Shown piece after piece: positions 44,554-54,087 of a DNA stretch of 64,000 bases. This DNA is from Parazoarcus communis (GTDB lineage Bacteria > Pseudomonadota > Gammaproteobacteria > Burkholderiales > Rhodocyclaceae). Position 1 is the first letter of the stretch. Each line of letters begins with the position of its first letter. The stretch covers positions 4,526,001 to 4,590,000 of the forward strand of contig NZ_CP022188.1 in NCBI RefSeq assembly GCF_003111665.1, read 5' to 3'. The position numbers and the translations under genes were made by a program. Below the pieces are notes generated by a model. That model was not told the DNA's origin. It did no database searches and was given only the letters and a program-made list of their open reading frames with translations.

Positions 44554-45894
44554 ATGCCCGCAGAAATCCCAGCAGCACAGGTACTTGGCGTCTCGGCGCT
44601 TAACCGTCTTGCGCGTGAAACACTGGAAGCCGGCATCCCCTTGCTCTGGGTTGGCGGAGAGGTTTCCAATCTGACCCGGGCCAGCTCGGGCCACATCTAC
44701 TTCACCCTCAAGGACGCGCAGGCGCAGGTGCGGTGCGCAATGTGGCGCAACCGGGCGCAGCTGCTGGCGTTCCGCCCGGAAAACGGCATGAAGGTCGAAG
44801 CCCGGGCACTGGTCACGCTCTACGAGGCGCGCGGGGACTACCAGCTCAACGTCGAAGCCCTGCGTCCGGCGGGCATCGGCAACCTGTTCGAAGCCTTCAA
44901 CCGGCTCAAGGAAAAACTGTCAGCCGAGGGGCTGTTCGACCCCGAACGACGTCGCCCCCTGCCGCGTTTTCCACGCGGCATCGGCATTGTCACCTCGCCC
45001 GCCGCCGCCGCCCTGCGCGACGTCATCGCGACCTTGCAGCGGCGTTGTCCGCAATTGCCGCTGGTGCTCTATCCGGCACCAGTGCAGGGCGCTGACGCCC
45101 CCGCCCGGCTGCTCGAATCGCTGCAGCAGGCTGGCCGACGGGCCGGGTCCGACGGCATCGACCTCATCCTGCTGGTACGTGGCGGCGGCAGCATCGAAGA
45201 TCTGTGGGCCTTCAACGACGAGGCCCTGGCGCGCGCGATCCGGGCCTGCCCGGTGCCTGTTGTCAGCGGCGTCGGCCATGAAACCGACTTCACCATTGCC
45301 GACTTTGCCGCCGACCTGCGCGCTGCCACCCCGACCGGTGCCGCGGAGCTCGCCAGCGCCGGCTATCACGCCGCGCGCAGCGAATGCCAGGCACTCGAGA
45401 TGCGTCTGACACGCACCATGCAGCGCAGGCTGGAAACCCTCGGACAGCAGCTGGACCGCTGCGCCCTGCGCCTGGTGCACCCGCGCGAGCGCCTGCGCCG
45501 GGCAGCAGAAACCATGAACGGGCTGCGACAGGGCCTGCAGCGCGCCATGCGCACCCAGCTGGAACGCAGCGCCCATCGTCAGGCCCAGTTCGCGGTCAGG
45601 CTGCAGAACCGGCGCCCGGATCCTGCCCGCTCGAAGCAACAGGTCGATCAACTCGGCGACCGGCTACGACGAGCCGCCCGCAGCAGGCTTGACGCGCACA
45701 GGCATGGCATCGCCGCGCTCGCCGCCCACCTCCAGCATCTGGCGCCCGAGGCGGTGCTGGCCCGGGGCTACAGCATCACCCGCGATGCGGCCGGCAACAT
45801 CCTGCGCTCGGCCACGACGGCCGGCATTGGCGACACGATTCATGTGCAACTGGCTGAGGGCGAACTGAGCGGGAAGATTACCGGCAAGCGCTGA
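44554..45894 (+). CDS. xseA: Exodeoxyribonuclease VII large subunit
   Basis: 446 residues from ATG 44554. An OB-fold domain (LWVGGEVSNLTRASSGHIYFTLKDAQAQVRC) is followed by the catalytic core (GIGIVTSPAAAALRD, LLVRGGGSIEDLWAFNDEALARAI, VSGVGHETDFTIADFAADLRAATPTGAAE), then a long coiled coil (about 280-390) and a C-terminal strand region (GYSITRD). With XseB it degrades single-stranded DNA to oligonucleotides. The small subunit is not in this window. Confidence 0.95.
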   Translation: MPAEIPAAQVLGVSALNRLARETLEAGIPLLWVGGEVSNLTRASSGHIYFTLKDAQAQVRCAMWRNRAQLLAFRPENGMKVEARALVTLYEARGDYQLNVEALRPAGIGNLFEAFNRLKEKLSAEGLFDPERRRPLPRFPRGIGIVTSPAAAALRDVIATLQRRCPQLPLVLYPAPVQGADAPARLLESLQQAGRRAGSDGIDLILLVRGGGSIEDLWAFNDEALARAIRACPVPVVSGVGHETDFTIADFAADLRAATPTGAAELASAGYHAARSECQALEMRLTRTMQRRLETLGQQLDRCALRLVHPRERLRRAAETMNGLRQGLQRAMRTQLERSAHRQAQFAVRLQNRRPDPARSKQQVDQLGDRLRRAARSRLDAHRHGIAALAAHLQHLAPEAVLARGYSITRDAAGNILRSATTAGIGDTIHVQLAEGELSGKITGKR

Positions 45895-45966
45895 TCTGCC
45901 GGCGCGCACACCTTGCCGGCCAGTTTCCATGCCCCACGGATAGGCTTATGATCATGGCCCTCAGGA

Positions 45967-45996
45967 TTGTCACTTCAGACCAATCCCGACTAGAAT
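45967..45996 (+). promoter_or_regulatory. sodB promoter
   Basis: TTGTCA (45967-45972) and TAGAAT (45991-45996), 18 bases apart; start near 46003. Confidence 0.5.
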
Positions 45997-46071
45997 GGTC
46001 AGGCTTTGAATCATCGGCATTCCTCATTGACTGACCGATTGACGCTTCGACAATACCGACTGGAGAACTCG

Positions 46072-46656
46072 ATGGAACATACTCTTCCCGCTCTGCCCTA
46101 TGCCAAGGACGCCCTGGCTCCGCATATCTCTGCTGAAACCCTGGAGTTTCACTACGGCAAGCACCATCAGGCCTATGTCACCAACCTGAACAACCTGATC
46201 AAGGGTACCGAGTTCGAGAACCTCGACCTCGAAGCCATCGTCAAGAAGGCACCCGCCGGCGGCATCTACAACAACTCGGCCCAGGTCTGGAACCACACCT
46301 TCTTCTGGAACAGCATGAAGCCGAACGGCGGCGGCGAGCCGAGTGGCGCGCTGGCCGACGCGATCAAGGCCAAGTGGGGTTCCTTCGACGACTTCAAGAA
46401 GGCCTTCACCGCTTCGGCCGTGGGCAACTTCGGTTCGGGCTGGACCTGGCTGGTCAAGAAGGCTGACGGCGCAGTGGATATCGTCAACATGGGCGCCGCT
46501 GGCACCCCGCTGACCACCGGCGACAAGGCACTGCTCTGTATCGACGTGTGGGAACACGCCTACTACATCGACTACCGCAACCGTCGTCCGGACTTCGTGG
46601 CCACCTTCCTCGACAAGCTGGCCAACTGGGAATTCGCAGCGAAGAACTTCGCCTGA
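46072..46656 (+). CDS. sodB: Superoxide dismutase, Fe/Mn family (Fe type)
   Basis: 194 residues, cytoplasmic. Metal ligands fit the N-terminal His ([12 protein letters not shown]), HTFFWNSM, and the D-x-W-E-H set ([16 protein letters not shown]). The lack of a signal peptide and the Ala/Gln pattern ([13 protein letters not shown] with Gln in the N-terminal half) point to iron. ATG 46072 has GGAG at normal spacing, and the frame upstream is unlike the family. A strong terminator follows. Confidence 0.95.
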   Translation: MEHTLPALPYAKDALAPHISAETLEFHYGKHHQAYVTNLNNLIKGTEFENLDLEAIVKKAPAGGIYNNSAQVWNHTFFWNSMKPNGGGEPSGALADAIKAKWGSFDDFKKAFTASAVGNFGSGWTWLVKKADGAVDIVNMGAAGTPLTTGDKALLCIDVWEHAYYIDYRNRRPDFVATFLDKLANWEFAAKNFA

Positions 46657-46696
46657 TTCCTGCCGTCCCGCTCCCTTCGGGGAGTGCAGACTCGCA

Positions 46697-46730
46697 AAGC
46701 GACCCCGGCCTCCGGGGTCGCTTTTGTTTT
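46697..46730 (+). terminator. Rho-independent terminator of sodB
   Basis: Arms AAGCGACCCCGG (46697-46708) and CCGGGGTCGCTT (46712-46723), three-base loop, then TTGTTTT. Confidence 0.92.
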
Positions 46731-46764
46731 CTCGGACGCCCGAATCACAAGGCCATACTGCCCG

Positions 46765-47514
46765 ATGCTCGACATCCTCTATCGCGACGATCACCTGATC
46801 GCGATCCACAAGCCCTCCGGCCTGCTGGTTCATCGCACCGGACTTGACGCGCGCGAGGAGCGCTTCGCGGTGCAGTTGCTGCGCGACCAGATCGGCCGCC
46901 ACGTCCATCCCGCTCACCGTCTCGACAAGGGCACGTCGGGCGTACTGCTGTTCGCACTCGATCGCGATACGGCCGCGCGTGCCGGCGCGCTGTTCGAGAA
47001 TCAGCAGGTTTCGAAACGCTATGTTGCTGTCGTGCGCGGCCATCCACCCGCAGCCGACGTCATCGATCATCCGCTGGTGCGCCGTTTCGACCCCGCGGAA
47101 CGCAGGTCCGCGCGCGCCGACACCTTGCCGCAGGCGGCCATCACCCGCTACCGCCGACTGGCCACGACAGAACTACCCTACCAGGTCGACCGCTACCCGA
47201 GCAGCCGCTATGCACTACTCGAACTGCAACCCGAGACCGGCCGCCGCCATCAGCTACGCCGCCACCTGAAACATATCTCGCATCCGATCATTGGCGATGC
47301 AACGTTTGGCAAGGGCCGCCACAACCGGCTGTTCCAGACCCTCTTCGGCAGCGACCGCCTGCTCCTCGCGTGCACCGGACTGGCATTCCGCCACCCTTTG
47401 AGCGACACCCCATTGCAGATCGACTGCCCCTTGGCGCCGGACTTCACAAACGTCCTGACGGCACTCGGTTGGCATTTGCGGGCTGACGGACTTTCGGCCA
47501 CGGGCGATTCATAG
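46765..47514 (+). CDS. Pseudouridine synthase, TruC-like (RluA family)
   Basis: About 249 residues. HRLDKGTSGVLLFALD carries the catalytic Asp, and the TruC-like opening LDILYRDDHLIAIHKPSGLLVHRT and RHQLRRHLKHISHPIIGDATFGKG are intact. TruC modifies U65 of tRNA; the exact site in this organism is inferred from family likeness. The frame upstream of ATG 46765 covers the sodB terminator and is excluded. It is followed by tal after 39 bases, possibly in one transcript. Confidence 0.88.
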   Translation: MLDILYRDDHLIAIHKPSGLLVHRTGLDAREERFAVQLLRDQIGRHVHPAHRLDKGTSGVLLFALDRDTAARAGALFENQQVSKRYVAVVRGHPPAADVIDHPLVRRFDPAERRSARADTLPQAAITRYRRLATTELPYQVDRYPSSRYALLELQPETGRRHQLRRHLKHISHPIIGDATFGKGRHNRLFQTLFGSDRLLLACTGLAFRHPLSDTPLQIDCPLAPDFTNVLTALGWHLRADGLSATGDS

Positions 47515-47553
47515 CAGAATGAGGGTCCGATCCGTCACCCGCCCTCAGGTCAC

Positions 47554-48633
47554 ATGAATCCGCTGCTGCAAGTTCGCGAACAGGGTCAGCAAATCTGGCT
47601 CGACAACCTCTCCCGCACACTGCTCAACGAGGGGCATCTGGCACGCTTCATTGCCGAGGATGGCGTCGCAGGTGTGACGACCAACCCGGCGATTTTCTAC
47701 AAGGCGATTGCCGGCGGACGCTACTACGAAGACGATCTGGCTGCGCTCAAGCGCCAGCCCATCAGTGCCGAAGCGCGCTATGAACAGCTCGTGATCCCGG
47801 ATGTGCAGCGCGCCTGTGACCTGCTGTTGCCACGGCACCGCGAGTCGCACGGCAATGAAGGCTATGTGAGCCTGGAGGTGTCACCCGAACTGGCCGACGA
47901 CGCCGCAGGCACTCTGGAAGCCGGCCTGCGGCTCAAGGCCGCGGTCGATCGTCCCAACGTACTGATCAAGGTGCCCGCAACGGCTGCCGGACTGAAAGCG
48001 ATCGAGAAACTCATCGGCGCCGGCGTCAGCGTCAACGTCACCCTGATGTTCTCGCTCGCCCATGTCAATGCGGTCGCCGCCGCCTATGTGCGCGGCCTCG
48101 AACGTCTGCGTGCCGCGGGCGGAGACGTTTCCAGCGTGATGTCGGTGGCAAGCCTGTTCCTGTCGCGGGTCGATACCCTGGTCGACAAGCAGCTGGAAGA
48201 GCTCGGCGGCGAGGCGCTGGCCCTCCGTGGCAAGGCTGCGGTCGCCACTGCACGCCTCGCCTACCAGCGCTACCGCGCCCGCTTTCACGGTCCCGACTTT
48301 GCCGCCCTGCAGGCGGCGGGCGCCCGCCCCCAGTTCATGCTGTGGGCCAGCACCGGTACCAAGAACCCCGACTACAGCGACCTGCTGTACGTTGAGCCCC
48401 TGATCGGGCCGGAGACAGTGAATACCCTGCCTGACGCCACGCTGGACGCACTGCGCGACCATGGCAAGGCCGGCAATACGCTGGAGCAGGACATCGGGCT
48501 TGCTCAGGCGGCCATGGATGGCCTTGCAGCCCTCTCGATCGACATGGACGCGGTCGGCGAAAAGCTGCAGGCAGACGGCCTGCGCCAGTTCGAGGAAGCG
48601 TTCTCAAAACTGCTTGAATTGACTGCAGACTGA
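47554..48633 (+). CDS. tal: Transaldolase
   Basis: 359 residues, of the longer transaldolase type found in actinobacteria and many proteobacteria. The Schiff-base Lys is in [18 protein letters not shown] (about residue 138). [25 protein letters not shown] and [20 protein letters not shown] follow. It moves a three-carbon unit in the pentose-phosphate pathway. It sits 39 bases after the pseudouridine synthase gene and ends before an inverted repeat. Confidence 0.95.
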   Translation: [359 protein letters not shown]

Positions 48634-48636
48634 GGT

Positions 48637-48660
48637 CTGAAGCGGCGATTGCCGCTTCAG
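48637..48660. terminator. Inverted repeat between tal and cheA
   Basis: Perfect ten-base arms CTGAAGCGGC and GCCGCTTCAG around GATT, between convergent genes. No T run, so termination strength is uncertain. Confidence 0.55.
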
Positions 48661-48712
48661 TCACTGCGCGCCGCAGGGCAGCTCGCGCTGGCCGCGACGC
48701 GCAGCAGGCGGG

Positions 48713-50614
48713 TCAGGCCAGCGCCAGCTGAGGCTGGGGCTTCTTCACCAACGCCGAGCGTGCCACACCGCGCTGATCGCCAGCGGCGCCCAGCACTTCC
48801 TTCATGTCGAGGATAAGGACGATCTGTCCGTTGGACAGTGTCGTCACGCCGGCCACGCCCTTGGGACGGAAGTCATCGAGCGACTTGATCACGGCATCTT
48901 CGCGACCAGCGAAGCTGTCGATGGCAAGAATGAACGACAGTTCGGCGGTCTGCATCAGCACGCCGTATTCCGGCGGGCGCTCCTGCTCCCATCCCAGCAG
49001 GCCGGCAAGCGGCAGAATGGGCAGCACTTCGCCCCGTACCACCATCGTTGCCCTGCCCCCAACCTCCTGTACCTCGTCGATCTCGATCGGCAGGATTTCG
49101 CGCACCATCGACAACGGTACGGCAAACGGCTGCTCCCCCAGTCGAACGAGCAACACGGGCAGGATCGCCAGGGTCAGCGGCAGGCTGATGATGAAGGTCG
49201 TACCCTTGCCCTGCGTCGAACGGATATCGATCGATCCGTTGAGCTTCTGAATGTTGGTTCTCACCACATCCATGCCGACGCCGCGGCCCGATACGTCCGA
49301 CACCTGCGCCGCAAGCGAGAACCCGGGCAGGAAGATGAGGTTGAAGCTCTGCCGCTCGTCCATGGTGTTGGCCTCCTCATCGGTGATGAGGCCCTTCTGC
49401 AAGGCCTTGGCCCGCAGTTTGTCGGCGTTCATGCCACGGCCGTCGTCGGCGATCAGGATCACGATGTGATCGCCCTCCTGGCGCGCTTCGAGACGGACTT
49501 CGGACTTCTCCGGCTTGCCGTTGGCCCGGCGCTCGACACCGTCTTCGACACCATGATCGACCGCATTGCGAATGAGGTGGATGATCGGATCGGACAAGTC
49601 CTCGATCATCGTCTTGTCGATTTCGGTTTCCTCACCGGCAAGCACGAGCTCCACGTCCTTGCCGAGGTTGCGGGCGAGGTCGCGCGCAATTCGCGGATAT
49701 TTCTGGAACAGGCGCCCGATCGGCTGCATGCGTGTCTTCATCACCGCGTTCTGCAGATCCGAAACCAGCAGGTCGAGTTGGCTCACCGCCAGGTCGAGCG
49801 CATGCAGGGTCTCGGTATCGTTGCGTCCGCTCAGAATGTCGCTGCGCAGCGCATTGAGCCGGTTCTTGGTCAGCCCGATCTCGCCCGACAGGTTCAGCAC
49901 CTGGTCAAGGCGTGAGGTGTCGACCCGGATCGAGTTGTCGCGCTGACGCTCGCCCTCGCGTCGCCCTGCCGGCGCTGAAGCGCCCGGCCGGTCACTCGCA
50001 CGGCGTCCGACCGCACGCGTGATGACCTCTTCCGGGTCCTCCTGCGGCTGCGCAGGAATGAGCTTCGCTGCCTCTGCAGCGGGATCGGCAGCACCCTTCG
50101 GCACTACCGCGACGGCGTTGTAGAGGAGTTTCCAGTCAGGCTCATGCGCGCTGCCGGTGCTCTCGCCCCCGCCTTCGCCACCACCCTTCTTTGTCGACGT
50201 CGACTCGACCACCGGCACAGCCTCACCGGCAATGGCCAGTTTCAGCGCGGCAATCAGGGCGGGATCCGCTGCGGGCGGCTGGCCACCATGCTCGAGATGA
50301 TTGAACATCTCGCGTACCGCGCCGGTCGCCTCCAGGATGACGTCCATCATCTCCGAGCTGACCGCCAGCTCGCCATTGCGCAGCTTGTCGAACAGGTTCT
50401 CGGTGAGGTGGCACAGGGTCACCAGCTCGGTGGCGTTGAGGAAACCGGCGCCACCCTTGATGGTATGAAACCCGCGAAAAATGTCGTTGAGCAGGTTCCG
50501 GTCGTCAGGGAAGCGCTCCAGATCGACCAGCTTGTTGTCGACACCCGACAACAGGTCTCCGGCTTCGACCAGGAAGTCCTGCAGCAGTTCTTCCATTCCG
50601 GCAAAGTCACTCAT
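48713..50614 (-). CDS. cheA: Chemotaxis histidine kinase
   Basis: 633 residues. Hpt domain with H50 in FHTIKGGAGFL, a Pro/Gly/Glu-rich linker (about 115-210) in place of a clear P2 domain, dimerisation helices, the ATPase (HLIRNAVDHGVED N box, IADDGRGM G1, GRGVGMDVV G2, TIQGKGTTF-type), and a CheW-like end. It phosphorylates CheY and CheB. ATG 50614 (MSDFAGMEELL) fits GGGAG upstream better than the ATG seven codons earlier. It is last in the cheV-cheV-cheY-cheZ-cheA run. Confidence 0.95.
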   Translation of the reverse strand: MSDFAGMEELLQDFLVEAGDLLSGVDNKLVDLERFPDDRNLLNDIFRGFHTIKGGAGFLNATELVTLCHLTENLFDKLRNGELAVSSEMMDVILEATGAVREMFNHLEHGGQPPAADPALIAALKLAIAGEAVPVVESTSTKKGGGEGGGESTGSAHEPDWKLLYNAVAVVPKGAADPAAEAAKLIPAQPQEDPEEVITRAVGRRASDRPGASAPAGRREGERQRDNSIRVDTSRLDQVLNLSGEIGLTKNRLNALRSDILSGRNDTETLHALDLAVSQLDLLVSDLQNAVMKTRMQPIGRLFQKYPRIARDLARNLGKDVELVLAGEETEIDKTMIEDLSDPIIHLIRNAVDHGVEDGVERRANGKPEKSEVRLEARQEGDHIVILIADDGRGMNADKLRAKALQKGLITDEEANTMDERQSFNLIFLPGFSLAAQVSDVSGRGVGMDVVRTNIQKLNGSIDIRSTQGKGTTFIISLPLTLAILPVLLVRLGEQPFAVPLSMVREILPIEIDEVQEVGGRATMVVRGEVLPILPLAGLLGWEQERPPEYGVLMQTAELSFILAIDSFAGREDAVIKSLDDFRPKGVAGVTTLSNGQIVLILDMKEVLGAAGDQRGVARSALVKKPQPQLALA

Positions 50615-50679
50615 CGCTCTATCGCTCCCATTCACGTTCAGACCACCGGGTCACAATGCCCGTACGGCCGGCGTGCAGA

Positions 50680-51552
50680 TCAGAAACCCAGGCTCTCGAG
50701 GAGGTCATCGACCTGCCCCTGACTGGTCACCACGTCATCGCGGCCTTCGCTGCTCACCACCGGGCCATTCATGAGCCCGGCATTCTTTTCCTTACGCTTC
50801 TCCGCCGGCGCAACCTCGAGCAAGACCTCGAGCAGTTGCGACTCCAGGGTCTGCGCCATGTCGACCACTTTCTTGATGACCTGGCCAGTCAGGTCCTGGA
50901 AGTCCTGCGCCATCATGATCTCGAGCAGCTGCGCATTCGTGGCGCGGCTGCCGTCACTGACGGCGGACAGAAAGCCCCGGGTTTCACCCGCCAGCGCCTT
51001 GAACTCTTCGACCGAGAGTTCGTTCGCGTACAGTCGATCCCACTTCGCGCGCAGCGCGTCTGCATCGCTTTCGAGCTTGTCCTGAATCGGCTTGGCCACA
51101 TCAGTGGCGTTCAGCACCCGGCTCGCAGCCTGTTCGGTCATCTGCGCGATATAGGTCAGACGCTGGCGTGCATCGGGCATCGCCTGCGCGACCTCCTGCA
51201 GGGCAGAGTCGAACCCGAGCTCAAGCAGCGAGTCGTGCACCTTGCGCGTCATCTGCCCGATGCGATTGAAGACGGCTTCGGGGGCCGTTGTATCCTGCTC
51301 TGCAGCGGCAGGCGCCGGCTCTGGCAATTGCGCGTCGGGCGCAGCACTCGTGGATTCGTCGAACTCAGCGGCAACCGAGTCGAACAGCGCTTGCAGCTCG
51401 TCGTTGTCGTCCGTTTCGGGGGCTGCGGCCGGTGCGGGCACTGGACGCTGGAGTACGGGTTCGGGCTCGGCCTGGGTCGACGCAATGCTGTCGAACAGGG
51501 CCTGCAGTTCATCCGAATCGCTCGCTTCGTCAAATTTCATCCGCTTCGCCAT
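50680..51552 (-). CDS. cheZ: CheY-P phosphatase CheZ with extra N-terminal repeats
   Basis: 290 residues against about 214 in E. coli. The catalytic helix QDFQDLTGQVIKKV (216-229) and the C-terminal CheY-docking peptide VDDLLESLGF (281-290) are intact. The extra N-terminus holds a duplicated motif, DELQALFDSI (14-23) and DELQALFDSV (51-60), each followed by a Pro/Ala-rich stretch. The motif resembles acidic amphipathic peptides that bind CheY (FliM, CheZ tail), so extra CheY contact points are inferred. It lies between cheY and cheA. Confidence 0.93.
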   Translation of the reverse strand: MAKRMKFDEASDSDELQALFDSIASTQAEPEPVLQRPVPAPAAAPETDDNDELQALFDSVAAEFDESTSAAPDAQLPEPAPAAAEQDTTAPEAVFNRIGQMTRKVHDSLLELGFDSALQEVAQAMPDARQRLTYIAQMTEQAASRVLNATDVAKPIQDKLESDADALRAKWDRLYANELSVEEFKALAGETRGFLSAVSDGSRATNAQLLEIMMAQDFQDLTGQVIKKVVDMAQTLESQLLEVLLEVAPAEKRKEKNAGLMNGPVVSSEGRDDVVTSQGQVDDLLESLGF

Positions 51553-51584
51553 TTCCTGGCTCCCTATGTGGTTCGTGCTGCCAG

Positions 51585-51986
51585 TCAGGCAGCTGCACTC
51601 TTGCCGAGCTTCTCGAAGATCTTCTCCAGCTTCTCGGACATGGTCGCAGCGGTGAAAGGCTTGACGATGTAGCCGTTGGCCCCGGCCTGCGCGGCTGCGA
51701 TGATGTTTTCCTTCTTCGCCTCGGCCGTGATCATCAGCACCGGAAGATGCTTCAGCTGCGGCGTGCGACGGATGGTCTGCAACAGGGTCAGCCCATCCAT
51801 GTTGGGCATGTTCCAGTCGGTCACGACGAAATCGAAGGGGGAAGCACTGAGCTTTTGCAGTGCAACCACGCCATCTTCAGCTTCGTCAACATTGGTGTAA
51901 CCCAGCTCCTTGAGCAGGTTGCGCACGATGCGGCGCATGGTCGAGAAATCATCCACGACCAGAAATTTCAGTTTTGGGTCAGCCAT
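51585..51986 (-). CDS. cheY: Chemotaxis response regulator CheY
   Basis: 133 residues, single receiver domain. The acid pocket is [12 protein letters not shown], the phospho-acceptor Asp lies in [13 protein letters not shown], Thr/Ser in VLMITAEA and Lys in GYIVKPF. It binds the flagellar switch when phosphorylated. It lies 27 bases after cheV and 32 bases before cheZ. Confidence 0.96.
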   Translation of the reverse strand: MADPKLKFLVVDDFSTMRRIVRNLLKELGYTNVDEAEDGVVALQKLSASPFDFVVTDWNMPNMDGLTLLQTIRRTPQLKHLPVLMITAEAKKENIIAAAQAGANGYIVKPFTAATMSEKLEKIFEKLGKSAAA

Positions 51987-52013
51987 CTCATTCTCCGTTG
52001 TGCCCGTTCCCGA

Positions 52014-52973
52014 TCAAGCCTGGCGTGCGCGCTGGAGCAGCGGCCGCAAGGTCTCGGCGAGAACATCAGCGTCGAATTTTGCCACGTATGAATCCACACC
52101 GACCCTTTTCCCCATCGCCCGATTGGCTTCCGATGACAGGGAGGAGTGCATCACGACGGGAATTCCGTCGAAGCGGCTGTCGTTCTTGATATTGCGCGTC
52201 AGCACATAACCGTCCATTTCGGGCATCTCAGCATCGACCATGATGAGATCGATCTCATCACCGACGTGATGCCCCATCTGCTGGGCGTGCGCTGCCATGC
52301 CTTCCAGCCGCGTCCACGCCTCGAGCCCGTTCTGCGCATGCTTGTGGCGGACACCCAGTTTGTCGAGCACTTCGGCGATCTTGCGCCGGGCAACGGCGGA
52401 GTCATCCACGAAGAACACGTTCACGTCATCGCCACCATGCAGCGGACTGATGTTGCCGACGATCGCCTCGCCGAAGGTATTGGCCAGAATGGTCTCGACA
52501 TCGAGGATCGACACCAGCTTGCCATCGGCCAGCTCCGTGATCGCAGTGATGTAGTTCTGACTGTTCGACGACACGTTGTCAGGCGTACGCACCTTGTCCC
52601 ATTCGACGCGAATGATGCGATCGACTTCCTTCACCAGGAAGCCGAGGGTGCGCTTGCTGTACTCGGTCACCATCATCGAGCCGCCGAGGGCATCGCCCGG
52701 CGCGCTCAGGCCGAGGATCTTGGCCAGGGACAGCACCGGAATGACGTTGCCACGCAGGGAGATCAGGCCCTCCACACCGCGCGGCATATTGGGTGCCTTG
52801 GTGATGAAGGGCGTCTTGGACACCTCGCGCACCTTGAACACGTTGATCCCGAAGGTTTCGCTGGTACCGAGCGAAAACAGCAGGATCTCCATGCGGTTCG
52901 AGCCGGCCAGCATGGTGCGGCCGTCTACCGAATCAAGCAGGGCGGTATCTTCTTTCTGGTCGAGACTCAACAT
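52014..52973 (-). CDS. cheV: Chemotaxis coupling protein CheV (copy 2)
   Basis: 319 residues: CheW-like domain (about 25-165: MEILLFSLGTSETFGINVFKVREV, LISLRGNVIPVLSL) then a receiver domain (VFFVDDSAVARRKIAEVL; IMVDAEMPEMDGYVLTR; Lys in SYVAKF). It couples receptors to CheA and can be phosphorylated. It lies nine bases after a second CheV gene. No separate cheW was seen in the window. Confidence 0.93.
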   Translation of the reverse strand: MLSLDQKEDTALLDSVDGRTMLAGSNRMEILLFSLGTSETFGINVFKVREVSKTPFITKAPNMPRGVEGLISLRGNVIPVLSLAKILGLSAPGDALGGSMMVTEYSKRTLGFLVKEVDRIIRVEWDKVRTPDNVSSNSQNYITAITELADGKLVSILDVETILANTFGEAIVGNISPLHGGDDVNVFFVDDSAVARRKIAEVLDKLGVRHKHAQNGLEAWTRLEGMAAHAQQMGHHVGDEIDLIMVDAEMPEMDGYVLTRNIKNDSRFDGIPVVMHSSLSSEANRAMGKRVGVDSYVAKFDADVLAETLRPLLQRARQA

Positions 52974-52982
52974 TGACTCACC

Positions 52983-53951
52983 TCACTTCCTGACCGGCGC
53001 CACGTTGCGGCTGATCAGGCGACGCAGCGTCTGCGACAGGCGCTGCGGTTCGAACTTGGGAACGTATTCATCCACACCGACCGACTTGCCAAGCTGCTGG
53101 TTCGACATGCCCGACAGCGAGGAATGCATCACCACCGGCACCCCCTCGAAACGCGGGTCGGCCTTGATGCTGCGGGTGAGGATATAACCGTCCATCTCGG
53201 GCATTTCGACATCGGTCAGCACCAGGCTCAGGGTGTCGCTCACCTTCCGCCCGGCAGCTTCGGCCTGCGCAGCCATCAGCTTGAGCTCTTCCCACGCACG
53301 ACGCCCGTTTACGGCCGAGATGTACCTCACACCGAGCACATCGAGCGTCTGGCAGATCTGCTTGCGCGCCACCGAAGAGTCGTCAGCGAACAACACCAGA
53401 TGCTCGCCGCCATCCTCGATTGGTGCGATGTCCTTGAACATGTGGCTGTCGTCGTAGCGGGTCGTCTCCGACAGCACCTTCTCGACATCGAGCAGCATCA
53501 CCAGCCTGTTCTCCGGCAATTCGGTGACGGCGGTGACCAGCCCGCCCATATTGGCGGTCAGCATGTCGGGCGGCACCCGCATCTGCGACCAGTCCAGCCG
53601 CAGGATGGTGTCGACCGCCTCGACCAGGAAGCCCTGGGTGTGGCCGTTGTACTCGGTCACGATCATGATGTCGCGCGGCGTGTCGGCCCCCACGCCGACG
53701 TAGCGTGCCAGATCAACCACCGGCACCAGTGCGCCGCGCAGACTGACCATGCCCACGACCGATGCAGGCATCTCGGGCGCGGCCGTGATGGCCGGCGTAC
53801 GCATGACCTCACGGACCTTGAAGACGTTGATACCGAAAGTCTCCCGCCGGCCCGTTTTCTGATCCGTACCCAGCGTAAACAGCAGGATCTCCAGCTTGTT
53901 GGTCCCGGCCAGCCGGGTACGGGCATCGATATTCTTCAGTAACTCGGACAT
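52983..53951 (-). CDS. cheV: Chemotaxis coupling protein CheV (copy 1)
   Basis: 322 residues, the same CheW-receiver architecture as its neighbour but clearly diverged. It shows LEILLFTLGTDQKTGRRETFGINVFKVREV with a small insertion, LVLFADDSSVARKQICQ, VLTDVEMPEMDGYILTR and Lys in EYVPKF. Tandem CheV copies point to a duplication and perhaps service of different receptors. It is first in the cheV-cheV-cheY-cheZ-cheA unit, behind a sigma-28-type promoter. Confidence 0.93.
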   Translation of the reverse strand: MSELLKNIDARTRLAGTNKLEILLFTLGTDQKTGRRETFGINVFKVREVMRTPAITAAPEMPASVVGMVSLRGALVPVVDLARYVGVGADTPRDIMIVTEYNGHTQGFLVEAVDTILRLDWSQMRVPPDMLTANMGGLVTAVTELPENRLVMLLDVEKVLSETTRYDDSHMFKDIAPIEDGGEHLVLFADDSSVARKQICQTLDVLGVRYISAVNGRRAWEELKLMAAQAEAAGRKVSDTLSLVLTDVEMPEMDGYILTRSIKADPRFEGVPVVMHSSLSGMSNQQLGKSVGVDEYVPKFEPQRLSQTLRRLISRNVAPVRK

Positions 53952-54015
53952 TTCGTTCTCCGCACGCTTGCGGCTGCTGGCCCGGTCGACGCGACCGGTA
54001 GCGCTGTTGTGTAGT

Positions 54016-54042
54016 GTATCGACCCGGAAGGATCAGACTTTA
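54016..54042 (-). promoter_or_regulatory. Sigma-28 (FliA) promoter of the cheV operon
   Basis: On the minus strand TAAAGTCT (54042-54035), 11 bases, GTCGATAC (54023-54016); the flagellar consensus is TAAAGTTT-N11-GCCGATAA. Confidence 0.75.
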
Positions 54043-54087
54043 GCAAGAGGCCGACATTGTGCCCGGACACAAGGGCAAGTGCAGCCC

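Noticed and set aside
46027..46054. Second candidate sodB promoter (TTGACT / GACAAT)
   Set aside because: Its start would fall next to the ribosome binding site and give almost no leader; the TTGTCA/TAGAAT pair upstream is better placed.
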